This document shows positions 1 through 6,004 of a stretch of 7,413 nt of DNA, one piece after another. Each line of letters starts with the position of its first letter. Within the stretch, counting starts at the first letter, position 1. A program made the position numbers and the translations under genes. Source of the stretch: Deltaproteobacteria bacterium (GTDB taxonomy: Bacteria > Desulfobacterota > DSM-4660 > Desulfatiglandales > Desulfatiglandaceae); the NCBI GenBank assembly GCA_019314425.1, contig JAFCZI010000114.1:1-7413 (forward strand). The letters are read 5' to 3'. The notes beneath the pieces were generated by a model. The model was not told where the DNA came from. It was given only the letters and a program-made list of their open reading frames with translations, and searched no databases.

Positions 1-115
1 AAGGGTCGTCACCCCTGCTGGAAAATTACTCCAGCTTGAAGTCGGAAATTCGCCCCTCAAATAGAGAAATGTCCAAAAATCGGGGGGCAAAACCACCCCT
101 CGTAACGAGGTCTGT
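1..115. other. Non-toxin segment fused to the 3' end of the mazF-like gene, rich in inverted repeats
   Basis: This stretch lies downstream of the part of the toxin frame that resembles MazF. I see no convincing gene of its own in it. It contains a 13-bp palindrome with a single central base at 98-110 (CCTCGT-A-ACGAGG) and a 6-bp stem with a 7-nt loop at 17-35 (GCTGGA/TCCAGC). It could be the edge of an insertion element or other rearranged DNA that replaced the toxin's C-terminal half. No transposase or terminal inverted repeat can be shown, because the window ends here. Confidence 0.35.
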
Positions 116-292
116 AGGCAGGCCGATGACCAGGGATGTCGTATTGTTGAAGTTGCGCGGAAAAAGCACCAGAAACGGGTGTACATCGCGCATTTCCTGG
201 CCTGCCCGGGGATTGCAATCAATCCAGATGATATCCTGCCGAGCCGGTGTCCACGGGCGGCTGCCTTTCCCTGTTTTGCTTGTCGCTACCAC
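26..292 (-). pseudogene. MazF/PemK-like toxin, C-terminally truncated and probably inactive
   Basis: The frame encodes 88 residues. Residues 18-59 look like the N-terminal half of a MazF/PemK endoribonuclease: the first strand with IIWIDCNP (21-28), then HPFLVLFPRNFNN (38-50), then SLVIGLP (53-59). Family members are usually about 110-120 residues and continue through further strands and a helix. Here similarity seems to stop at about residue 59 (position 116), and the remaining 29 residues do not look like the family. The Arg of the E. coli MazF 'HRP' motif appears as His, and the Thr-containing strand that follows is absent, so RNA cleavage is doubtful. The GTG start lies 3 nt after the antitoxin stop, which suggests coupled translation. 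The family placement comes from recognised motifs. The breakpoint rests on remembered relatives, not on an alignment. An intact but divergent short toxin is the alternative. Confidence 0.6.
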
Positions 293-295
293 AAC

Positions 296-523
296 TCAGC
301 CCCAACCGCCTGACCCGCCATGCCGAGCCGGATCGAACCGAGCCAGACGCTGATCCAGGGTCAGTTCAGTGTCCTCGACAGGTCGGATCACGATGGTCTT
401 GTCTTCTACTGAAATACGCACACGTTGATCCACATGTAAATGCGCTGCCCGAGCCACAGCTACAGGTAGCCGAACACCCAAATTGTTTCCCCATCGCTTG
501 ATATCCAGGACCGCTTCGGTCAT
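296..523 (-). CDS. MazE-like antitoxin (AbrB/SpoVT swapped-hairpin fold)
   Basis: This 75-residue protein begins with the typical MazE/AbrB DNA-binding hairpin: IKRWGNNLGVRLP (8-20), an alanine-rich helix, then VDQRVRISVEDKTIVIRPV (about 31-49). The C-terminal part, LTLDQRLARFDPARHGG, is the usual antitoxin tail that wraps around the toxin. In this family the antitoxin neutralises the partner toxin by direct binding and represses its own promoter. The ATG start is supported by AAGGAG 6 nt upstream. The last residues (SGGWG) look slightly short or variable compared with relatives as I remember them. It is the first gene of a two-gene operon with the toxin remnant directly downstream. With the toxin decayed, it may be a relict or serve as an anti-addiction module, which is inference. 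The family call is firm and the exact subfamily is not. Confidence 0.85.
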   Translation of the reverse strand: MTEAVLDIKRWGNNLGVRLPVAVARAAHLHVDQRVRISVEDKTIVIRPVEDTELTLDQRLARFDPARHGGSGGWG

Positions 524-562
524 CTCAATCTCCTTACAAGGGCTGTTCGATGTTCAAACTAT

Positions 563-591
563 AGTCTAAACGCTCAATTCCGACCCGTCAA
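563..591 (-). promoter_or_regulatory. Predicted sigma70-type promoter of the toxin-antitoxin operon
   Basis: On the minus strand TTGACG (591-586) is followed, after exactly 17 nt, by TAGACT (568-563). Transcription would begin near 556, giving a leader of about 33 nt before the antitoxin ATG at 523. The -10 box overlaps one copy of the repeat CTAAACGCT (566-574, plus-strand reading), where an autorepressor could bind. Confidence 0.5.
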
Positions 592-633
592 GAAGATTTC
601 TCCGAATTGGCCCGAATTAATGTCCTAAACGCT
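566..633. repeat. Pair of direct repeats CTAAACGCT in the divergent promoter region
   Basis: The 9-mer CTAAACGCT occurs at 566-574 and again at 625-633, in the same orientation, 59 bp apart start to start. The flanks are also partly shared (GT before; CAAT, or ACAAT with one extra base, after). The first copy covers the -10 box of the toxin-antitoxin promoter. The second sits 8 bp upstream of the -35 box of the plus-strand promoter. A second short direct repeat, CCGAATT at 602-608 and 612-618, lies between them. Operator function is inference. Confidence 0.5.
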
Positions 634-641
634 ACAATCGG

Positions 642-670
642 TTGACACAAAACTGTTTCTATCCTATTGT
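642..670 (+). promoter_or_regulatory. Predicted sigma70-type promoter of the acyl-CoA synthetase gene
   Basis: A consensus -35 TTGACA (642-647) is separated by 17 nt from TATTGT (665-670), which matches four of six bases of the -10 consensus. Initiation near 677 would give a leader of about 53 nt. An inverted repeat CCTAT/ATAGG (663-667 and 675-679) spans the -10 box and start region and could be an operator. Confidence 0.55.
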
Positions 671-683
671 TCCCATAGGTTAC

Positions 684-701
684 TAAATGAGGCATCATTT
701 A
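684..701 (+). promoter_or_regulatory. Leader hairpin upstream of the acyl-CoA synthetase gene
   Basis: TAAATGA-ggca-TCATTTA is a perfect 7-bp stem with a 4-nt loop in the predicted 5' leader, ending 17 nt before the ribosome-binding site AAGGA (719-723). It is AT-rich and has no T-tract, so it is not an obvious terminator. It may affect mRNA stability or be incidental. Confidence 0.3.
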
Positions 702-729
702 TTCTTGCATATTCGATCAAGGAACTCAA

Positions 730-2175
730 ATGATAAAATCTATCGAGGAAAGTCCGCTTTACCGAATAGCCAATGCACGCAGCATGGCCTTTTTCGGCGC
801 GTCCAACAGTATCTCTTCCATGGGAGCCCACCTGCTTTCGGCGGCGCTGGCCAGCGGTTTTAAAGGCGCTGTTTATCCGGTTCATCGTAAGGACGCAAAT
901 GTTCTGAGCCTGACGGCCTACCGGGGGGTGGCGGATTTCCCGGAAGTCCCTGATCTGGCGGTCATCGTTTTGCCCACCCATGTTGTCAATGAAACGCTTG
1001 AAGCCTGCGGAAAAAAGGGCATTCGGCAGGCGGTGGTGGTTTCAGGAGGATTCAAAGAGGTGGGAGGTATCGGCGGTGAGCTGGAGGCGGAACTCAAGAA
1101 GATCGCGGGCACCTATGACATGAAAATCCTGGGCCCTAATTGTCTGGGAGTGGCCAACCCGCATCGCAATATCAACACCACTATCATTCCCAATGAGGGC
1201 CCTCCCGGATTTGTGGGGCTGGCATCTCAGAGCGGGAGTTTTGTGACCCAGATATTTGAATATCTTTCAGGATTCGGTCTCGGGTTTAGCACCGCCTTTA
1301 GCGTGGGCAACGAAGCGGTTCTGGATATTGTCGACTGTTTAGAGTATCTGGGCGCCTGCCCCCACACCAAAGTGATTGCCCTGTATATTGAGGGCATTCG
1401 AAGGGGGCGTGCTTTCATTGAGGCGGCCCGGGCTATTGTGCCCCATAAGCCCATTGTGGTCTTTTATGTGGGAGGATCAAAGGCCGGAAAGGCGGCCGGG
1501 TTTTCCCACACCGGGGCCATGGCTGGACCGGATGAACTTTACGATGGCATGTTTCGCCAGGCGGGCATTATACGGGCCAGGTCTGTGGTGGAGTTGTTTG
1601 ATTTCTGTTGGGTATTGGGCGCCCTGCCCATACCTGAGGGTAACCGGATTGTGATACAAACACACTCGGGTGGGCCCGGTGCTGCGGCCGCAGATGCCTG
1701 TGGAAGGGCGGGTCTGGTCCTTTCCACTTTGTCTGAAAAAACGCTGGAGAAACTGGCCCCCTTTGTTCCTTCTACGGGGAGCGTCGGCAATCCCGTAGAT
1801 TTGACCTTTACCAAGGATCCCACCGCGTTTTATTTCCATATTCCCGGAATTTTACTGGCGGAGGAGAATGCGGATATTCTCATGGTTTACCTCCTTAGTC
1901 CGCAACGCGTGGTGGAAAGAATATTAAGGGGGAGGGGGCTTCCTGACGAAGCGGCTTCGGTGCAGGGCCGGAAAATCACCGAAAGCAATGTTGACCAGCT
2001 TGTACAGCATTTAAAAAAACAAAAAAAGCCGGTTGTCGTTTACTCATTTCATCGTTCGGATGCGCACGTTATGCGCGAAGTCATCGCAAAAGGTATGCCG
2101 GTATTTCAGGGGGCTGAAAGGGCGGCTCGGGCAGTGGCTGCACTGGTGGCCTATGCGGGTGTGAGGGAAAGGTGA
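730..2175 (+). CDS. NDP-forming acyl-CoA synthetase (acetate-CoA ligase, ADP-forming), alpha subunit
   Basis: This 481-residue protein matches the alpha subunit of ADP-forming acyl-CoA synthetases, which convert acyl-CoA plus ADP and phosphate to acid plus ATP, or the reverse. A CoA-binding Rossmann domain (about 15-150) ends in LGPNCLG (134-140). A succinyl-CoA-synthetase-like domain (about 155-300) carries SQSGSF (166-171) and the SHTGAMAG loop, whose His260 is the expected phosphorylated histidine. A third ligase domain follows, with GNPVDLT (353-359). Known stand-alone alpha subunits are about 460 residues, so this one is full length. The ATG is preceded by AAGGA 6 nt upstream. The ATP-grasp beta subunit needed for nucleotide binding is not fused here and is not in the window, so it must be encoded elsewhere. 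The acyl substrate cannot be read from the sequence. The neighbouring toxin-antitoxin genes are divergent and unrelated in function. Confidence 0.9.
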   Translation: MIKSIEESPLYRIANARSMAFFGASNSISSMGAHLLSAALASGFKGAVYPVHRKDANVLSLTAYRGVADFPEVPDLAVIVLPTHVVNETLEACGKKGIRQAVVVSGGFKEVGGIGGELEAELKKIAGTYDMKILGPNCLGVANPHRNINTTIIPNEGPPGFVGLASQSGSFVTQIFEYLSGFGLGFSTAFSVGNEAVLDIVDCLEYLGACPHTKVIALYIEGIRRGRAFIEAARAIVPHKPIVVFYVGGSKAGKAAGFSHTGAMAGPDELYDGMFRQAGIIRARSVVELFDFCWVLGALPIPEGNRIVIQTHSGGPGAAAADACGRAGLVLSTLSEKTLEKLAPFVPSTGSVGNPVDLTFTKDPTAFYFHIPGILLAEENADILMVYLLSPQRVVERILRGRGLPDEAASVQGRKITESNVDQLVQHLKKQKKPVVVYSFHRSDAHVMREVIAKGMPVFQGAERAARAVAALVAYAGVRER

Positions 2176-2187
2176 TTTATTCTTTCC
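2166..2187. terminator. Possible weak bidirectional terminator at the convergent junction
   Basis: GGAAAG (2166-2171) and CTTTCC (2182-2187) form a perfect 6-bp inverted repeat. Its 10-nt loop contains both stop codons: TGA (2173-2175, plus) and TAA (2179-2177, minus). There is no T-tract on either side and the stem is short, so termination is only a possibility. It is nevertheless the only candidate structure, because the genes leave no intergenic space. Confidence 0.25.
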
Positions 2188-2830
2188 ATCCATGGCGACC
2201 GATGAGGTTCACAAAGCGGCAGCCGCCCAGGTTTTCCTGAAGATACTTTCCGTTTTTATTCGTGATTCGTTTGAGCTCCTGACTGGTTCTGTCCCCGATG
2301 GGGATCACGAGCTGTCCCCCTTCAGCCAGTTGATCCAGGAGCGGTTCAGGGATTCGGGGGGCGCCGGCGGTTACCATGATGGCATCGTAGGGGGCGAACT
2401 CCTGCCATCCCAGGGTGCCGTCGTACGCTTTGAAGCGCACATTGTTGCACTCCAGTTCCGCAAGAATGGTCCTTGCTTTGACCATGAGCACCCGGATCCT
2501 TTCAACGGTGTAAACCTTTTCGGAGAGTTGTGCTAGAACTGCGGTCTGGTATCCGCTGCCCGTGCCGATTTCAAGCACCTTTTCACTTCCCGTGAGCGCC
2601 AGGGCTTCCGTCATGAGGGCGACCATGTAGGGTTGGGAGATGGTCTGCTTATGGCCGATGGGCAGTGGATGGTCGTTATAGGCTTCCCCTGTGAGGGCTT
2701 CTTCCACAAACCGGTCTCTCGGGATTTTTCCCATGGCATCCAGCACCCGCAGGTCCTTGATGCCGCGCGAAATTAACTGACCTCTGATCATTTTTTCTCT
2801 GGCCAACCGATAATCAGGGTGAAGGTTCAT
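2177..2830 (-). CDS. pcm: Protein-L-isoaspartate O-methyltransferase
   Basis: The product (217 residues from the chosen start) transfers a methyl group from S-adenosylmethionine to L-isoaspartyl residues in damaged proteins, the first step in their repair in the cytoplasm. The sequence shows the active-site strand HKQTISQP (60-67), the SAM-binding motif VLEIGTGSGYQTA (85-97), the acidic residue closing the next strand (YTVE, 107-110), DGTLGW (137-142), PYDAIMVTAGAP (148-159) and a C-terminal FVNLIGRHGW. I chose the ATG at 2830 because relatives begin close to 'DYRLAREKMI'. A GTG at 2866 would add 12 unusual residues and has no ribosome-binding site. The ATG itself has only a weak purine stretch (AAAGAGCGAG) upstream. 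The gene converges on the acyl-CoA synthetase and diverges from glyQ. In many bacteria pcm sits with surE, which is absent here. Length and motifs are normal. Confidence 0.93.
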   Translation of the reverse strand: MNLHPDYRLAREKMIRGQLISRGIKDLRVLDAMGKIPRDRFVEEALTGEAYNDHPLPIGHKQTISQPYMVALMTEALALTGSEKVLEIGTGSGYQTAVLAQLSEKVYTVERIRVLMVKARTILAELECNNVRFKAYDGTLGWQEFAPYDAIMVTAGAPRIPEPLLDQLAEGGQLVIPIGDRTSQELKRITNKNGKYLQENLGGCRFVNLIGRHGWKE

Positions 2831-2912
2831 GGCGTTCTCGCTCTTTGCAGGTATCGAAGTCAACACGGAATGCTAACATAAAATGAATTCCATTGCAAAA
2901 TGCTTTTGACAC

Positions 2913-2934
2913 GAAAGCCCCAAGAAAGCCCCAA
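2913..2934. repeat. Two perfect tandem copies of an 11-bp repeat
   Basis: GAAAGCCCCAA occurs at 2913-2923 and directly again at 2924-2934, ending 7 bp upstream of the glyQ -35 box. It may be a regulator binding site or a short replication-slippage duplication. One helical turn is about 10.5 bp, so two bound protomers would face the same side of the DNA. Confidence 0.6.
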
Positions 2935-2941
2935 GAGCATG

Positions 2942-2970
2942 TTGACAACCTTTCTTTAAAGTGATACTTT
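2942..2970 (+). promoter_or_regulatory. Predicted sigma70-type promoter of the glyQ-glyS operon
   Basis: Consensus TTGACA (2942-2947), a 17-nt spacer, then TACTTT (2965-2970), a weak -10 box. Initiation near 2977 gives a leader of about 52 nt before the glyQ ATG at 3029. The small inverted repeat AAAGT-gat-ACTTT (2958-2970) overlaps the -10 box. I see no T-box or other riboswitch in the leader, which is too short for one. Confidence 0.5.
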
Positions 2971-3028
2971 CCAGCTTTTTTCAAAGACCGTCATGTGGGT
3001 GAATTATAAGAGAAAGCTGGGGGATTTC

Positions 3029-3916
3029 ATGAACTTTCAAGAACTGATAACGGCCCTGCAGCAATACTGGGCTGACTATGGGTGTGTGATTCAACAGCCC
3101 TACGACCTTGAGGTTGGCGCAGGGACCTTCAACCCCGCAACGCTGCTGCGGGTGCTCGGACCTGAGCCGTGGTCCGTTGCCTATGTGGAGCCTTCACGCA
3201 GGCCGACGGACGGTCGATATGGGGAAAACCCCAACCGTCTGGGACATTATTACCAATACCAGGTGATCATTAAACCGTCTCCTCTTGACATCCAGGAGGT
3301 TTATCTGGGAAGCCTCAAGCGCCTGGGCATCGATCCCCTTGAGCACGATATCCGTTTTGTGGAGGATGACTGGGAATCCCCGACCCTCGGGGCTTCGGGA
3401 CTCGGTTGGGAGGTCTGGCTCGATGGCATGGAGATTACGCAATTTACCTATTTTCAACAGGCCGGCAGTATCCGATTGGACCCCATTAGTGTGGAAGTGA
3501 CCTACGGCCTTGAAAGAATTGCCATGTATATGCAGGAAAAGGAAAGCGTCTATGATCTCATGTGGAATGATCGTTTGACCTACGGGGATGTCCATCAGAA
3601 AGGCGAGTGGGAACTTTCCGTGTACAATTTTGAAATGGCGGATGTGGATATGCTGCTGGATATGTTTCACAAGTATGAGCAGGAAGGTTTGCGGGTCGGG
3701 GGCGCCGGTCTGGTGCTGCCCGCCTATGATTATTGCCTTAAATGTTCACACACGTTTAATCTGCTGGATGCCCGGGGCGCCATCAGCGTGACGGAGCGGA
3801 CCCGGTATATTGATCGTATCCGGCAGCTGGCACGCCTCTGCTCAAAGAACTATCTGGCCCAGCGCGAGGAAATGGGATATCCCCTCAATAATAAGCAGGA
3901 TAATAACAACGGATGA
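3029..3916 (+). CDS. glyQ: Glycyl-tRNA synthetase, alpha subunit
   Basis: This is the catalytic alpha chain of the bacterial alpha2beta2 glycyl-tRNA synthetase, a class II enzyme that makes glycyl-adenylate and, with the beta chain, charges tRNA-Gly. Its 295 residues compare with 303 in E. coli. Highly conserved blocks are [16 protein letters not shown] (18-33), the class II motif-2 region [17 protein letters not shown] (54-70), [13 protein letters not shown] (73-85), and further on [36 protein letters not shown] (motif 3) and [15 protein letters not shown]. The ATG at 3029 fits the family's N-terminus ([13 protein letters not shown]) and has a G-rich ribosome-binding stretch (GGGGGA, 3019-3024). 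An in-frame ATG at 2993 lacks such a site and would add 12 residues. The stop overlaps the glyS start in ATGA, so both subunits are made from one mRNA with coupled translation. Confidence 0.97.
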   Translation: MNFQELITALQQYWADYGCVIQQPYDLEVGAGTFNPATLLRVLGPEPWSVAYVEPSRRPTDGRYGENPNRLGHYYQYQVIIKPSPLDIQEVYLGSLKRLGIDPLEHDIRFVEDDWESPTLGASGLGWEVWLDGMEITQFTYFQQAGSIRLDPISVEVTYGLERIAMYMQEKESVYDLMWNDRLTYGDVHQKGEWELSVYNFEMADVDMLLDMFHKYEQEGLRVGGAGLVLPAYDYCLKCSHTFNLLDARGAISVTERTRYIDRIRQLARLCSKNYLAQREEMGYPLNNKQDNNNG

Positions 3917-5994
3917 CAATTATGGCAGAATTGCTTTTGGAGATCGGGACCGAGGAAATTCCGGCGGGTTACCTGGAAAACGGTTTAAGCGAATTAAAAA
4001 GACTGGCCGGGAAATGTCTCAAAGAAAACCGAATTGATCTGGCGGGCGGTCTTGACGTTTATGGCACGCCCAGGCGTCTGGTTTTGATGGGTAAGGGTGT
4101 TTCAGAGAAACAGAAAGACCTGATTCAGGAAGTGACCGGCCCACCTAAAAAAGTGGCGTATGACAAAAACGGTGTGCCTACCAAGGCCGCTGAAGGCTTC
4201 GCCCGAAAACAGGGGGTATCCGTTGAGGAACTGCAAACCATTGAAACCCCCAAAGGGGAGTATCTTTATGTGAAACAGGAGATTCCCGGAAGGCCGACCC
4301 TTGAGATTCTGTCGGAACATTTGCCCGGCATCATCGGGGCAATTTCCTGGCCCAAATCCATGCGGTGGGGGGAGGTTGGTTTTTCCTTCGTACGTCCCGT
4401 ACACTGGATTCTGTGTCTTCTGGGTGGCAGCGTTGTCCCTTTTGAAGTGGCCGGTGTTCAAAGCGGTCGCACCACCTGTGGGCATCGGTTCATGGGACCG
4501 GAAGACGTGAGCGTCTCAAATATCGCCGATTATCTGAAGGCGATGGAAAGCGCTTTTGTGGTCCTTGATCCCCTGGAGAGACAACGGGTTGTGGTGAAAG
4601 CGGCACGTGATGCGGCGGCACGTGTGGGAGGTGTTCCGGCGGATGATCCGGGGCTGGTTCAAACGGTGGCCAATCTGACTGAATATCCTACGGCTGTCTG
4701 TGGCAGTTTTGAAAAAGCTTTTCTGGCGCTGCCCGATGTGGTCTTGATTACCGCCATGCGGGAGCATCAGAAATATTTTGCGGTATATGATGAAAAGGGC
4801 GTTCTGATGCCCAATTTCGTGGCGGTTAACAACACGAAAACCCGGGATGAATCCATTGTGTGCCGGGGGCATGAACGGGTCCTTCGGGCCAGGCTTTCCG
4901 ATGCGGATTTTTTCTTGAAGGAGGACCGTAAACGGCCGCTTCCGGATCGGCTGGAGGACCTGAAACAGGTGATTTATCAGGCCCAACTGGGGACATCTTA
5001 TGCCAAAGTAATGCGGGTTGAGACCCTGGCCGAACATATTGCCGGGATGGTGTTGCCGGAGCAGGTTGATCGCGCCAAGCTTGCGGCGCGTCTGGCCAAA
5101 TGCGATCTGGTGACCCATATGGTCATTGAATTTCCATCCCTTCAAGGGGCTGTGGGAAAAGCATATGCGGCGCTTGAGGGGTACGAGGACGATATATGCT
5201 CGGGAATCCATGAGCACTATCTCCCCCTGAAAGCGGGGGGCGCGCTTCCCCAGTCCAAAATTGGCGCTGTTGTGGGAATGGCGGACCGGTTGGACACCAT
5301 TGCGGGGTGTTTTGCCGTAGGTCTCGAACCCACGGGGAAAGCCGATCCCTTTGCCCTTCGAAGGCATGCCCTGGCCATTATCCGGATTATGGAGGATACA
5401 GGCTGGGATTTGTCTTTCAGGCAGCTTGTGGAAAAAGCCCTGTCTCTTCTGGCCGGTGAAATTGAATTCGATTTTGACGCAACTTTTGCGCGGGTGCTCG
5501 ATTTTATTCGGGAACGTTACAAAAATATGATGTTAAGGTCGGATTATGCGTCAGATCTGGTGGAAGCGGCCATCTGTGGTCCATTTGACTGCATCTTGTC
5601 CCTTCGACCGAAAATGGAGCAGCTCAAAGAATTCACCCTGTCGTCCGATGAATTTACGCCGCTGGCCCTGACCTTCAAGCGGGTGAACAATATCATCAAG
5701 AAGCAATCCATGGTGTTTGCGGTGAACCCGGCATTGTTCAAAGAGGACGCTGAAAAAGATTTGTGGGAAATATATCAGTCCCTTAAGGATGATGTTGCGG
5801 TATGCATAGGGAAGAGCGCCTTTCTGGAAGCGCTGGGGATTATGACCCGGCTCAGGACCCCTGTGGATCAGTTGTTTGATAACGTGGAGATCCTGACGAA
5901 AGATAATGCGCTTCGTGAAAACCGGGTGGGGTTGTTGCAACTGATTTCAAGCTTTGTGCTGACAATCGCCGATTTTTCGAAATTTTCTATATGA
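3913..5994 (+). CDS. glyS: Glycyl-tRNA synthetase, beta subunit
   Basis: The 693-residue product (E. coli 689) is the beta chain that binds tRNA-Gly and completes the alpha2beta2 enzyme. Family blocks appear in order: [15 protein letters not shown] near the N-terminus, TPRRL (around 56-60), [12 protein letters not shown] (about 92-103), [22 protein letters not shown] (190-195), [44 protein letters not shown] (456-465), [15 protein letters not shown] (478-492) and a helical C-terminal DALR-type anticodon-binding domain with NRVGLLQLI near the end. The start overlaps the glyQ stop by 4 nt (ATGA). There is little Shine-Dalgarno sequence close to it (AGGA at 3897-3900 is 12 nt away), so translation probably depends on coupling. 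A second ATG at 3922 is a possible alternative start. The frame is complete with no missing block. Confidence 0.97.
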   Translation: MTIMAELLLEIGTEEIPAGYLENGLSELKRLAGKCLKENRIDLAGGLDVYGTPRRLVLMGKGVSEKQKDLIQEVTGPPKKVAYDKNGVPTKAAEGFARKQGVSVEELQTIETPKGEYLYVKQEIPGRPTLEILSEHLPGIIGAISWPKSMRWGEVGFSFVRPVHWILCLLGGSVVPFEVAGVQSGRTTCGHRFMGPEDVSVSNIADYLKAMESAFVVLDPLERQRVVVKAARDAAARVGGVPADDPGLVQTVANLTEYPTAVCGSFEKAFLALPDVVLITAMREHQKYFAVYDEKGVLMPNFVAVNNTKTRDESIVCRGHERVLRARLSDADFFLKEDRKRPLPDRLEDLKQVIYQAQLGTSYAKVMRVETLAEHIAGMVLPEQVDRAKLAARLAKCDLVTHMVIEFPSLQGAVGKAYAALEGYEDDICSGIHEHYLPLKAGGALPQSKIGAVVGMADRLDTIAGCFAVGLEPTGKADPFALRRHALAIIRIMEDTGWDLSFRQLVEKALSLLAGEIEFDFDATFARVLDFIRERYKNMMLRSDYASDLVEAAICGPFDCILSLRPKMEQLKEFTLSSDEFTPLALTFKRVNNIIKKQSMVFAVNPALFKEDAEKDLWEIYQSLKDDVAVCIGKSAFLEALGIMTRLRTPVDQLFDNVEILTKDNALRENRVGLLQLISSFVLTIADFSKFSI

Positions 5995-6004
5995 GGTGGA
6001 AAAT
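5982..6004. terminator. Possible weak bidirectional hairpin at the glyS/mltA convergent junction
   Basis: ATTTTC (5982-5987) and GAAAAT (5999-6004) form a 6-bp inverted repeat whose 11-nt loop holds the glyS stop. The right arm reaches the last base of the mltA stop codon. The stem is AT-rich and weak, and no T-tract follows. It resembles the arrangement at 2166-2187, but termination is not demonstrated by the sequence. Confidence 0.2.

Noticed and set aside
1..28. Continuation of the toxin in another frame past its stop (reading NFPAGVTTL), suggesting a simple frameshift
   Set aside because: The 29 residues before the stop already lack MazF character, so a frameshift at the stop would not restore a normal toxin. 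The window ends before it can be tested.
524..729. Possible tRNA or small RNA gene in the divergent region
   Set aside because: No cloverleaf arms, T-loop or CCA end are visible. The sequence is explained by two promoters, repeats and a short hairpin.
2192..2536. Plus-strand 114-codon open frame opposite pcm
   Set aside because: It is fully covered by the conserved methyltransferase coding sequence on the minus strand and its translation has no family features.
2831..2866. N-terminal extension of pcm from a GTG at 2866
   Set aside because: No ribosome-binding site precedes it, and the 12 added residues do not resemble the start of the family. The ATG at 2830 fits better.
2993..3028. N-terminal extension of glyQ from an ATG at 2993
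   Set aside because: It lacks a ribosome-binding site and would start only about 16 nt after the predicted transcription start. The ATG at 3029 matches the family N-terminus.
4516..5367. Long 283-codon minus-strand open frame inside glyS
   Set aside because: It lies wholly within the strongly conserved glyS coding frame on the other strand, and its translation has no recognisable motifs. It is a by-product of the glyS codon pattern.
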